Origin: Candidatus Muiribacterium halophilum
Lineage (GTDB): Bacteria > Muiribacteriota > Muiribacteriia > Muiribacteriales > Muiribacteriaceae
Assembly: GCA_002869225.1 (NCBI GenBank)
Contig: PKTG01000122.1
Span: 118,031-182,030 of the forward strand
DNA length: 64,000 nucleotides
Reading direction: 5' to 3'
Shown here: piece after piece, positions 56,712 to 64,000 of the stretch
Layout of the letters: each line of letters begins with the position of its first letter
Position numbering within the stretch: position 1 is the first letter of the stretch
The notes under the pieces: generated by a model
What the model saw: the letters and a program-made list of their open reading frames with translations, nothing else
The model's database searches: none
What the model was told of the DNA's origin: nothing
Made by a program: the position numbers and the translations under genes

Positions 56712-57374
56712 TTATAAAAGTATGTTTTCGAGACCCATTACAAGTCTGTTTTGAATATTATTGGCTTCTTTTATTGCTATATCAATGCCTTTCATAAAAC
56801 AACTTCGATCGGATGAGTCATGTCTTATAGTAAGTGTTTCACCTTCGCTTCCAAAGATAACGGCTTGATGAGCTAGAAGACCATTTAATCTAATTGAATG
56901 TATGTTTTCTTTTGGGATTCCCGATACATCAGATGTGTATAAGGCAGTACCGGAAGGCTTGTCTTTTTTTCCATCATGATGAAGCTCTATTATTTCGCCT
57001 TGTTTAAAATACTGAGAAGCGATCTTGGAAAATTTTATCATAAGGCAAGCTCCAATAGAAAAATTAGGAGCAATAATAATAGTGTTGTTATTCTTCTTCT
57101 GTATATCTGAGATCTTATTTAGACGTTCTTTGTTTATACCGCTTGTCCCAATAACACAGGCAAGTTTTTTTCCAGAGAAAAAACTAATGTTTTTTTCGAC
57201 TGATTCAGGGTGTGTAAGATCAATATATACATCAGCTTCATAAAAGTTTACTTTGCTTAAATCATCTTCTTTATCAAAAGAATCGACGAAGGTTATCTCG
57301 GGATCAGATGAAAAATGTTTCAGGACTTTTTTTCACATCCTTCAATCTTTTCCTCCTAGTATGACTTTTATCAT
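56712..57374 (-). pseudogene. dapB: 4-hydroxy-tetrahydrodipicolinate reductase, with two in-frame TGA codons
   Basis: DapB reduces the lysine/diaminopimelate precursor with NAD(P)H. The frame begins at ATG 57374, 2 bases after the dut stop. It reads MIKVILGGKD, TGA (57342-57344), RM, TGA (57333-57335), KKVLKHFS. The family motif here is GxxGRMG, so both TGA codons replace its two invariant glycines. The rest is intact: DVYIDLTHPESV, CVIGTSGI, APNFSIGACL, IIELHHDGKKDKPSGTALYT and DSSDRSCFMKGIDIAI. No other break is seen, and the total of 220 codons suits the short DapB type. Only a fragment from ATG 57041 down to 56712 is freely open. Confidence 0.85.
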
Positions 57375-57376
57375 GA

Positions 57377-57814
57377 TCAGTGACCGGTATGACCGAATCC
57401 GCCTGAACCGCGTTTTGTATCGGAAAGTTCTTCTGAAAGTTCAAATTCGGGGATCTCTACTTTATTTATAATAAGCTGTGCTATTCTCATACCATCTTCT
57501 ATTAGAAAAGCTTCTTCGCCATGGTTTATCAGTATTACTTTAACTTCGCCTCTATAATCTGCATCTATAGTACCGGGGGTGTTTAAAACTGTGATGCCGT
57601 GTTTGAAAGCCAGCCCACTTCTCGGTCTGACCTGAGCTTCGTAGCCTTGTGGTACTTCAATACTTATTCCAGTTGGAATTATCTTTACAGTTCCTGGATC
57701 TATCTCAATACTTTTTTCAAGACAGGCAACAAGGTCGCTTCCTGCAGCGTGCTGAGACATTCTCTGTGGTAGATATTTTTTGTCGTTTGTTTTGAGAGAG
57801 ACTTTTACTTTCAT
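57377..57814 (-). CDS. dut: dUTP diphosphatase
   Basis: Dut hydrolyses dUTP to dUMP, keeping uracil out of DNA. The 145-aa trimeric type has [52 protein letters not shown] and the C-terminal [11 protein letters not shown], all five motifs. ATG 57814 overlaps the PilZ gene's TGA by TGATG; the preceding GTG at 57817 is a less likely start. Its own TGA lies 2 bases before the broken dapB gene. Confidence 0.94.
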   Translation of the reverse strand: MKVKVSLKTNDKKYLPQRMSQHAAGSDLVACLEKSIEIDPGTVKIIPTGISIEVPQGYEAQVRPRSGLAFKHGITVLNTPGTIDADYRGEVKVILINHGEEAFLIEDGMRIAQLIINKVEIPEFELSEELSDTKRGSGGFGHTGH

Positions 57815-58518
57815 CACATCACCTCTTTTTGCTTTCTGATATTTTTTCTTTCTACTTCAAAAACATAACCTATTACCTTTCTGCGAATCATATCCTGTAT
57901 TTCATCGAATATTATGCCGTATTTATACATTGATGATTTTCCTCTATGTCTGTCTATCACCCTAACAATCTTTGATCTAACATCAAAATATTCATCTCCT
58001 AAAGTAAACTGGGTTTGAATAAAGGTATCTTTTTCCATCTTTTCCGGAGATCTGAGCATGACTCCGCCACCTGATATATCAAGAATATAACCCTTTTTAT
58101 CAATTGGCACAAGAGTCTCTTCTTCGGTATCAGGGTCTACACGATATTTTTGCCAGAAATAAGGTAGTCTTACATCAACTCTGACATAACTTCTTCTTTG
58201 TATTCGTTCTATCTCTTTTGGAAAGTTGATTATTATGACTGGTTTAGGACCTAACTCTTCGATCTTAGCAATATTTTCTGAAAATTCATATATCGCACCG
58301 GGTTCATTTTCTCTAAAAAATGAAAGATAAATCTTAGTATGAGGCCAGAATTTTACCTGTTTACCATCTTTATCCTCGGGTATCTCAATATAAAGTTCCT
58401 GATTCTTAATCAATTTGACTATTGAGGAAAGATAATTTCCTCTAAATAATCCTGATTTAACCTCTATCAGTATATTAAGACCTACTTCCAGTTTCTCCAG
58501 ATGTTCGTTTTCTGCCAT
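57814..58518 (-). CDS. PilZ domain protein (YcgR-like)
   Basis: The 234-aa protein has a YcgR-like N-terminal domain followed by PilZ, with [14 protein letters not shown] (the RxxxR c-di-GMP site) and [15 protein letters not shown] (the D/NxSxxG motif). Those two motifs bind c-di-GMP. It lies in the same cluster as the HD-GYP and GGDEF genes, so it is a likely receptor for that signal. Flagellar or pilus output is not shown. Confidence 0.85.
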   Translation of the reverse strand: MAENEHLEKLEVGLNILIEVKSGLFRGNYLSSIVKLIKNQELYIEIPEDKDGKQVKFWPHTKIYLSFFRENEPGAIYEFSENIAKIEELGPKPVIIINFPKEIERIQRRSYVRVDVRLPYFWQKYRVDPDTEEETLVPIDKKGYILDISGGGVMLRSPEKMEKDTFIQTQFTLGDEYFDVRSKIVRVIDRHRGKSSMYKYGIIFDEIQDMIRRKVIGYVFEVERKNIRKQKEVM

Positions 58519-58519
58519 A

Positions 58520-59275
58520 TTACAGTCCTTTAAATAATCTCCTTGCGTTTTCTGTAGTGCTTTCCTCTACTTCTTTTATATCAAGTTTTAAAACCTTTGC
58601 GATCTTTTCAGCTATTAATGGAATATAAGAAGGTTCATTCCTTTTTCCTCTATGTGGGACAGGTGTCATAAACGGGCAATCTGTTTCAAGTAAAAGTCTA
58701 TCGATCGGTATGATTTTTAAAGCTTTTAAATCACCCTTTCTAAAGGTTATTGTACCTGTAAAGGAGATATAAAAACCTAGATCCATAAATCTTTTGGCGA
58801 ATTCCGCTGAACCTGAATAACAATGCATCACTCCATTAGATATATCAAATTCTTTTAAGATCTCATAGGTGTCTTCATAAGCATCACGACAGTGGATGAT
58901 CACAGGTTTTTCCATTTGTTTTGCTATTTTCAATTGTCTTCTGAAAACGTTTATTTGAGTCTCTTTTGGAGAATACATCTTGAAATAGTCAAGTCCAATT
59001 TCACCAAGAGCAAGTATTTTTTTATGTTTGAGCCATTGTATAAGCCTATCCTCTATATCATCACAGTAATCTTTTGAATCATGTGGGTGTATTCCAAGAG
59101 CTCCATATATATTATCGAACTGCTCCACGAGTTCCAGGGTGTTAAAGATAGAGTCGATATCACAACTAATATTGATTATTTTGCTGACATTATTTTCTTT
59201 TGCTCTAAGAATAACGTCTTCAAGATCGTTTTTAAAAGATTTCATATCTATATGTGCGTGTGTATCAATAAACAT
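58520..59275 (-). CDS. tatD: TatD family deoxyribonuclease
   Basis: The 251-aa metal-dependent hydrolase has FIDTHAHIDMKSF, GALGIHPHDSK, GEIGLDYF, VIHCRDAYEDTYEIL, MHCYSGSAEFAKRF and ETDCPFMTPVPHRGK. These cover all metal ligands of the TatD family. ATG 59275 overlaps the HD-GYP stop by TAATG. The GTG at 59284 is an alternative start. Confidence 0.93.
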   Translation of the reverse strand: MFIDTHAHIDMKSFKNDLEDVILRAKENNVSKIINISCDIDSIFNTLELVEQFDNIYGALGIHPHDSKDYCDDIEDRLIQWLKHKKILALGEIGLDYFKMYSPKETQINVFRRQLKIAKQMEKPVIIHCRDAYEDTYEILKEFDISNGVMHCYSGSAEFAKRFMDLGFYISFTGTITFRKGDLKALKIIPIDRLLLETDCPFMTPVPHRGKRNEPSYIPLIAEKIAKVLKLDIKEVEESTTENARRLFKGL

Positions 59276-60750
59276 TATATCCACCTATTTACAGCTTCGT
59301 ATTGTTCAACTCTTATATTGCCTTTGTTATATGCTTTTAAGAAAGCTTTTACTACATCCGGATCAAACTGTGTCCCCGAACATCTTTCGATCTCGTTTTT
59401 GGCAACCTCTGCCGGTAATCCTTTTCTGTAAGGCCTATCCGATGTCATTGCGTCGAATGTGTCTGCAACCGCTATTATTCTAGCTCCTATTGGTATTTCA
59501 GTGCTTTTTAAACCATCAGGATAGCCGTTTCCGTCCCATCTTTCATGATGATGTTTAACAAGTGGCACGACGTCTGATAAGAATGCTACCCCGCCAAGTA
59601 TATCAGCGCCAATTGATGGATGTTTTTTGATTATTGAAAATTCTTCATCCGTCAATCTTCCTTTTTTATTAAGTATATTTTCGATTATTCCTATTTTTCC
59701 AATATCATGTAAAAGTCCAGCATATTCAAGCATTTCCATGAAATCTTTTTCAAATCCCATCTCTTTTGCGATAGGAATAGCATATTTTGTAACCTGTGAT
59801 GAATGACCTCCGGTATATGAATCTTTTGCATCAAGTGCGTTTGACAAAGCGAGTATAGTGCTTTTGTAATTGTCTTTCATATTATCTATGAGGTTTGCGT
59901 TCTCAATAGCTACTGCTATCTGAGTTGATAGTATGTTTAAAAGCTCAAGGTCGTTTTCGTTAAATACTTCTTTATTTTCTTTATCATTTACACTAAGTAC
60001 ACCAATCGTTTCGCTTTTTATCTTTAAAGGAACACAGAGAAAAGATTTATCCTGATATTCGTTGTTTTTATCAGAAGGTTTATAAAATTCCGGCATCTCC
60101 TGTTCTATATCTTTTATGAGAAGAGGCCTTCCGGTCCTCGCAACAAGACCTATGATCCCTTGACCAGCAGGTATTTTAAGGTTATTAAACAATTCTTTTT
60201 CAAGTCCTTTACTTATTTTTAGAATAAGATTTTCTTTTTCTTCATCAAAAAGGAAAAGACTTACCCTTTTTACTTTTAGTACTTCAACAGTTACGGACAA
60301 GACCATATCAAGTAGTCTTTCAAGGTCAAGAACACTATTTATAGCATTCGTTATATTATGAAGTTCTCCTATCTCCTGTATCTTTATATCGAGAAGACTC
60401 TTCATTTGATGTATTTCTTTTAGTTCATTATTTTTTACATATATATTTAAGGATAAAGCTGACAATACAAAGACAGAAAGGATAATACGATAATAGATAG
60501 GCATTAATCCGTTTGTCCATATATAAGCCAGTGCCATAAACATATTTGTCATTATGAAAAAATCTATTGTCTTTGTCTTTTCTAAAAGTCTATTTTTTTT
60601 ATTTGAAGAGAACATAAGGGTGTTTGATACGAAAAAGGCTAGTATGAATATCCATAAGACCCATAATTTAAGGTTTTCAGAGCTTAAGGATAACATCACC
60701 CAGATTATACTGTTGAATATATTAAATATATAAAAATAAAATATCTGCAT
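59275..60750 (-). CDS. Membrane-anchored GAF plus HD-GYP c-di-GMP phosphodiesterase
   Basis: The 491-aa protein has several N-terminal membrane helices (residues about 5-105), a GAF domain (about 130-285), and an HD-GYP domain with LHDIGKIG, HPSIGAD, HHERWDGNGYPDGL and DTFDAMTSDRPYRKG. This hydrolyses c-di-GMP. It overlaps tatD by TAATG and the GGDEF gene by TAATG. It forms an opposing pair with the diguanylate cyclase gene before it. Confidence 0.9.
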   Translation of the reverse strand: MQIFYFYIFNIFNSIIWVMLSLSSENLKLWVLWIFILAFFVSNTLMFSSNKKNRLLEKTKTIDFFIMTNMFMALAYIWTNGLMPIYYRIILSVFVLSALSLNIYVKNNELKEIHQMKSLLDIKIQEIGELHNITNAINSVLDLERLLDMVLSVTVEVLKVKRVSLFLFDEEKENLILKISKGLEKELFNNLKIPAGQGIIGLVARTGRPLLIKDIEQEMPEFYKPSDKNNEYQDKSFLCVPLKIKSETIGVLSVNDKENKEVFNENDLELLNILSTQIAVAIENANLIDNMKDNYKSTILALSNALDAKDSYTGGHSSQVTKYAIPIAKEMGFEKDFMEMLEYAGLLHDIGKIGIIENILNKKGRLTDEEFSIIKKHPSIGADILGGVAFLSDVVPLVKHHHERWDGNGYPDGLKSTEIPIGARIIAVADTFDAMTSDRPYRKGLPAEVAKNEIERCSGTQFDPDVVKAFLKAYNKGNIRVEQYEAVNRWI

Positions 60751-61652
60751 TATTCTTTATTTCCTTTTTTTAACTCCTCTAATTTTTTTGGCATGTCCGG
60801 TGTAAATATAGAGGTCTGGTTTCTTCCGCTCTCCTTAGAGATATATAAAGCTGTATCGGCAAACTCAATAAGTTCAGTCTTATCCTCTGAATGTTCGGGA
60901 TAACCTGATACTCCAAGACTTACGGTTATTTGTACCCTTTTATCTTCGACATAAAATGGATAATCCTGTATGTTTTTTCTTATTCTTTCTGTTGGAGTCA
61001 TTGCCATCTCGCAATCCTGATCGGGAAGTATTACAGCGAATTCTTCTCCGCCATATCTTGCAGGGATATCAACATCTCTAACACTCTTTTCTATTATTCT
61101 TGCTACAGTCTTCAACACTCTATCCCCAACCTGATGTCCATAAGTATCGTTGAAATTCTTAAAATGATCTATATCAAACATTATGAAACTAAGAGGTTTT
61201 TTATATCTGATAGCTCTTTTAAGTTCTTCGTCAAATCTTTGCTGGAAATATCTGTGTATATATAGTTTTGTAAGTCCGTCGGTGATCGCCATCCTGTATA
61301 GTATTGCTTTTTCAATAGCTATTGCTGCCTGAAGTGCTATAGCTGCAAAAAGTTCTTTGTCATTTTCGGTATATATATTTGGAACTGACTTACTCACGTT
61401 TATAACTCCGAGGAGTTTATCTTTAACTTTTAAAGGCGCTGAAAGAAGGGTTCCACTTTCTGCTTTTCTTCCTTTCATTTTCTCGAAGCCAGCCTCTTTA
61501 AGAGTATCTTTAATAAGCAAAGGTTTTCCGGTTCTTATGACCCAACCCACTATTCCTTTGTTAGGATTTATAAGGGTCTCTCCGGATAGATCTTCTGGTA
61601 ATCCATGTGATGCTTCTATCTTTAACATCTCGGTCTCGTCATCGTACAACAT
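60750..61652 (-). CDS. GAF-GGDEF diguanylate cyclase, 3' part of an interrupted gene
   Basis: The 300-aa piece has most of a GAF domain (MLYDDETEMLKIEASHGLPE, GKPLLIKDT) and a GGDEF domain with DIDHFKNFNDTYGHQVGD, the I-site RDVD and RYGGEEFAVILPD. The active site is complete, so it can make c-di-GMP. The frame is open through TAA 61656-61658 into the sensor part; that stop replaces the Ser of the GAF motif 'GSIML'. ATG 61652 lies 3 bases after the stop, so translation could restart here. See 61656-63041 for the upstream pieces. Confidence 0.88.
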   Translation of the reverse strand: MLYDDETEMLKIEASHGLPEDLSGETLINPNKGIVGWVIRTGKPLLIKDTLKEAGFEKMKGRKAESGTLLSAPLKVKDKLLGVINVSKSVPNIYTENDKELFAAIALQAAIAIEKAILYRMAITDGLTKLYIHRYFQQRFDEELKRAIRYKKPLSFIMFDIDHFKNFNDTYGHQVGDRVLKTVARIIEKSVRDVDIPARYGGEEFAVILPDQDCEMAMTPTERIRKNIQDYPFYVEDKRVQITVSLGVSGYPEHSEDKTELIEFADTALYISKESGRNQTSIFTPDMPKKLEELKKGNKE

Positions 61653-61655
61653 TAT

Positions 61656-62501
61656 TTAACCTTTTTCTGCATCAAGCACCTGTATTGTAGTTGTTATTAT
61701 CTTGTTAAGAAGATCTTTGTAATCAAGTATTGCACTTATTGATTGCGACATATCGTATAGGATCTTAAGATCATTGATCTTTTTCTTGAGGTTTATTCTC
61801 ATCTTATCGAACGCTTTTGCTAGTTCGCCTATCTCGTCACCTGAATCTATTATTAGTTCCTGTGAAAGATCTCCGTTTGAGATGTTTAGGGCACCTAAGT
61901 GAAGCGTCTTCATTGATCTTGTTATTCCATGAGCAAATAGTACAGCCAGGAATATTGAAAGGAAGATACCTATTATTATAATAAGGATGATCTTTATCAT
62001 CAATCTTTTTGCTGGAGCAAAAGCTTCTTTTTCGGTCTGCTCGATTATTACACCCCAATCTGGTGTGAAGATATCAAATTCTTCCTGATCCAGTTTTACA
62101 AGTGAAGCCTGAGAATCGTTGACCTTTGAAATGGCTTTTGTACTTACATAGGAAAGTAGTTTTTTTACATTTGTGTGTGATTGAAGTATTGTACTTCCAC
62201 CCTTTCCAAAGCTTTTGAGTGTATTTATTTCGTTTTGTGTAAGAAATCTGGTGTTCCCGAGTTTTTCATATTTTCCGTTGTTTTCCTCGATGTAGTTCTT
62301 ATTTGAATGTGCTATTAGTCTTCCAGTCTTTTCATCTATTACGAATGCGAAGCCGGTTCCCTGATTTTCTTTAGCTGAGCTGTCTTTTGATAGTTTTCCG
62401 AACCCGATCCTATCTACAATTGGCCAGAGTTCTGTCAGTTTTAATTCTGCTATTAGTATACCTACAGTGTTAAAGATGTCGTCTTTGACGTAAACACCCA
62501 T
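61656..62501 (-). pseudogene. Middle part of interrupted diguanylate cyclase gene (Cache C-terminus, TM, HAMP, GAF start)
   Basis: The frame runs on from the gene at 62523 past its TAA. This piece has the second half of a dCache sensor (GVYVKDDIFNTVGILIAELK, GFAFVIDEKTGRLIAHS), a membrane helix (KIILIIIIGIFLSIFLAVLF), a HAMP domain (NGDLSQELIIDSGDEIGELA) and the start of GAF up to LDAEKG, then TAA 61656. It lacks a natural start. Confidence 0.75.
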
Positions 62502-62522
62502 GAGTTGAACTGGTTCTTTAGT

Positions 62523-63041
62523 TTAAGGGTCGAAATAAACGTCTGAATAAAATCCTTCTTTTACATTCTGCCCTCTTACAGTTCCTATATACCAGTATTT
62601 GACTACATTTGGGTCGATCTCTTTTATTTGTGATATTGGTTGGACTTTGACAAAACCGTTCTTGTTAATGGCTCCAATACCGTCTGAACCGTTTGAGTCA
62701 AGGAAATATAATTTTCTGAATATCTTGAAGTTATGGAGGTTAGATCTTAAGATAGTCTCTATTTCAGGGTTCACTTTTTCCTGTAGCGATGGTATTTTTG
62801 CTGTTGATTTTAGCATACGGTAAGAAGTGGTTATCTTATCGTTGAGTTCTTCTGCAAGTACGGTTCCGATCTCGCTGGAAGAGTCTATTATCAGTCCTTT
62901 TATAACCTCTTTCTGATCGTTAAATGCCATATAACCAAGTATCATAAGAGGTATTATTCCAACCAATAGAAACAACACTCGAAGTTTGGTCTGCATCGAG
63001 ATCCTGATTTCTTCTTCCTGAAAGAATTCTTTTTTATTCAT
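62523..63041 (-). CDS. N-terminal sensor part of the interrupted diguanylate cyclase
   Basis: The 172-aa piece holds one membrane helix (LRVLFLLVGIIPLMILGYMA) and the first half of a dCache-type sensor domain (ATG 63041, with AGGA upstream). It ends SDVYFDP then TAA 62523, and the frame reads on into TKEPVQLMGVYVK, a normal Cache sequence. The full gene would span 63041 to 60750: about 763 codons, Cache-HAMP-GAF-GGDEF, broken at codons 173 and 462. Confidence 0.75.
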   Translation of the reverse strand: MNKKEFFQEEEIRISMQTKLRVLFLLVGIIPLMILGYMAFNDQKEVIKGLIIDSSSEIGTVLAEELNDKITTSYRMLKSTAKIPSLQEKVNPEIETILRSNLHNFKIFRKLYFLDSNGSDGIGAINKNGFVKVQPISQIKEIDPNVVKYWYIGTVRGQNVKEGFYSDVYFDP

Positions 63042-63353
63042 AATTTTATCCTGTATTATTATCGTATATACAATATAATATATTTAATGGTTAGTCTATC
63101 TATTTTATAATAGAATTGTTATTTTTCAACCTTTATTTGATGATTTTTATAAAAAAAGATGATACTTTTGATTTTATTAAAAAAATATTTCGCTGAAATC
63201 GTCCGACGTGAAACGTGACGAATAAGAGGGTTTCAACAAAAAACTTTTTTAAAGAACATAGAAGGAATAAAACAACTCGACAGACTGAAATTTTGTAAAT
63301 CAATATAGTATAAAAGTTTTGTAAATTTGTATAATAAAATATCGTAAGAGGCT
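63042..63353. other. Gene-free stretch with heptamer repeat
   Basis: This divergent gap separates the GGDEF gene and rsmA. At 63206-63219 there are two 7-base units ACGTGAA, ACGTGAC. The right end has TATAAT-like boxes that could serve rsmA. No gene is seen, and I see no clear terminator. Confidence 0.5.
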
Positions 63354-64000
63354 ATGAGATTGAAAACTATCGATGAAGAAATATTTAAAAAGTTTAAAGA
63401 AGAAAAGATGTTTGCTTCTAAAAATCTGGGTCAGAACTTCTTAAAAAATCAAGAGGTGCTGTGTTTTATTGAGTCATATTGCCGAAAAAGAGATATAAGA
63501 TCTGTCGTTGAAATAGGTGGAGGCACCGGCGCTCTTACAAAGCTGCTTTGCGAAGCTGGTATCATGGTCAAAGTGTATGAACTGGACAGAAAATATGCTG
63601 AGCTCCTTAATTGTTTGAAAGAAAAGTATGATAAGCTTGAAGTTGTGGTTGGAGATTTTTTGAAAGTTTCTGTAGGATTTATTGGTAATGGCGACTCTGT
63701 TGTTGCCAATATTCCGTATAATATAACGACTGATATCCTTGAAAAATTGTATTGTGATGAAAATATCCCGAAATATTCTCTTTTGATGGTTCAAAAGGAG
63801 TTTGCAAAAAGAATAGTAAAAAAAGAAAATATATCAGTGCTTAATTCCTTCTTATCTGTATTTTGTGATGTGCAGATAGCGAGGTATGTTAGTAAAAATG
63901 ATTTTTTTCCGCGACCTAAAGTGGATTCTGCTCTTATTGGAATCTCTCCTTCTTTAATGGTTGATGCTGAAAAAAGAAATCTTTATCTGCTTTTTTTGAA
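63354..64000 (+). CDS. rsmA: Ribosomal RNA small subunit methyltransferase A, 3' end beyond window
   Basis: RsmA (KsgA) dimethylates two adenines near the 3' end of 16S rRNA. The start ATG 63354 follows AAGAGG. Conserved parts: KNLGQNFLKNQEVL, VVEIGGGTGALTKLL (SAM-binding), VVANIPYNITTDIL (N-I-P-Y catalytic motif) and FFPRPKVDSALIG. About 215 residues are visible and the C-terminus is cut off at the window edge. It is the only plus-strand gene in the last 54 kb. Confidence 0.94.
   Translation, partial: MRLKTIDEEIFKKFKEEKMFASKNLGQNFLKNQEVLCFIESYCRKRDIRSVVEIGGGTGALTKLLCEAGIMVKVYELDRKYAELLNCLKEKYDKLEVVVGDFLKVSVGFIGNGDSVVANIPYNITTDILEKLYCDENIPKYSLLMVQKEFAKRIVKKENISVLNSFLSVFCDVQIARYVSKNDFFPRPKVDSALIGISPSLMVDAEKRNLYLLFL

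Noticed and set aside
57330..57345. Full reassignment of TGA to glycine
   Set aside because: TGA ends vorB, the beta-subunit gene, dut, ddl, the PilZ gene, the SpoIIE gene and several lipoprotein genes, mostly in ATGA overlaps, and GGA is used freely for Gly in the same genes.

Overview
The window is AT-rich bacterial chromosome, densely packed, with nearly all genes on the minus strand in long runs that overlap by ATGA, TAATG or a few bases. An Omp85/BamA-type assembly protein, several putative outer-membrane barrels, many lipoproteins with lipoboxes and two giant secreted Ig-like proteins point to a diderm (two-membrane) bacterium. Four-subunit 2-oxoacid:ferredoxin oxidoreductase plus butyrate kinase suggest an anaerobic fermenter of amino acids or 2-oxoacids. 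The mix of families looks like an uncultured deep-branching lineage (for example Muiribacteriota or Riflebacteria-like groups), but that placement is a guess. No tRNA, rRNA, CRISPR array, prophage or transposase was seen.

Layout. 1-2.6 kb: hpt, MBL-fold hydrolase, buk and coaD in one operon. 2.7-11.9 kb: DUF445 protein, a small unknown protein, a large fusion of a degenerate carbamoyltransferase-like region with a radical SAM/SPASM domain, a secreted protein, hisS, a second related radical SAM protein, a STAS/kinase protein and an HTH-receiver regulator. 12-21.4 kb: a giant secreted repeat protein. 21.5-24.8 kb: pssA and psd (phosphatidylethanolamine synthesis), a 42-aa gene with a possible pseudoknot leader, and three envelope/TPR proteins. 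24.9-27.4 kb: the ferredoxin oxidoreductase operon. 27.5-40.1 kb: an apparent surface operon made of a barrel protein, three lipoproteins (one a dead matrixin-like protease), a second giant Ig-like protein and a TPR lipoprotein. 40.3-45.2 kb: barrel protein, metallopeptidase-propeller protein, PepT-like peptidase, ahcY. 45.6-56.6 kb: a very long envelope and signalling operon (histidine kinase, SpoIIE-type phosphatase, receiver, rsfS, HEAT protein, BamA, ddl, LemA, RibU-like transporter). 56.7-63.0 kb: dapB, dut, PilZ, tatD, HD-GYP and a diguanylate cyclase, forming a c-di-GMP module. 63.35 kb to the end: rsmA on the plus strand.

The strongest anomaly is that five otherwise well-preserved genes carry seven in-frame stop codons with no frameshift. 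Five are TAA, two of them at positions where the family has Ser. Two are TGA, both at the invariant glycines of the DapB GxxGRMG loop. Every one is one G:C-to-T:A transversion away from TCA or GGA. This may be sequencing damage, very recent pseudogenisation or recoding. TGA is used as a normal stop elsewhere, so a full code change is unlikely.

Other points: a promoter layout with 6-7 bases between the -10 box and ATG, and no Shine-Dalgarno, recurs at five genes and suggests frequent leaderless mRNAs. An 11-base motif TTTATCGGTAA sits upstream of both giant surface-protein operons and one envelope operon. Short tandem heptamers occur at four loci, one inside a gene.
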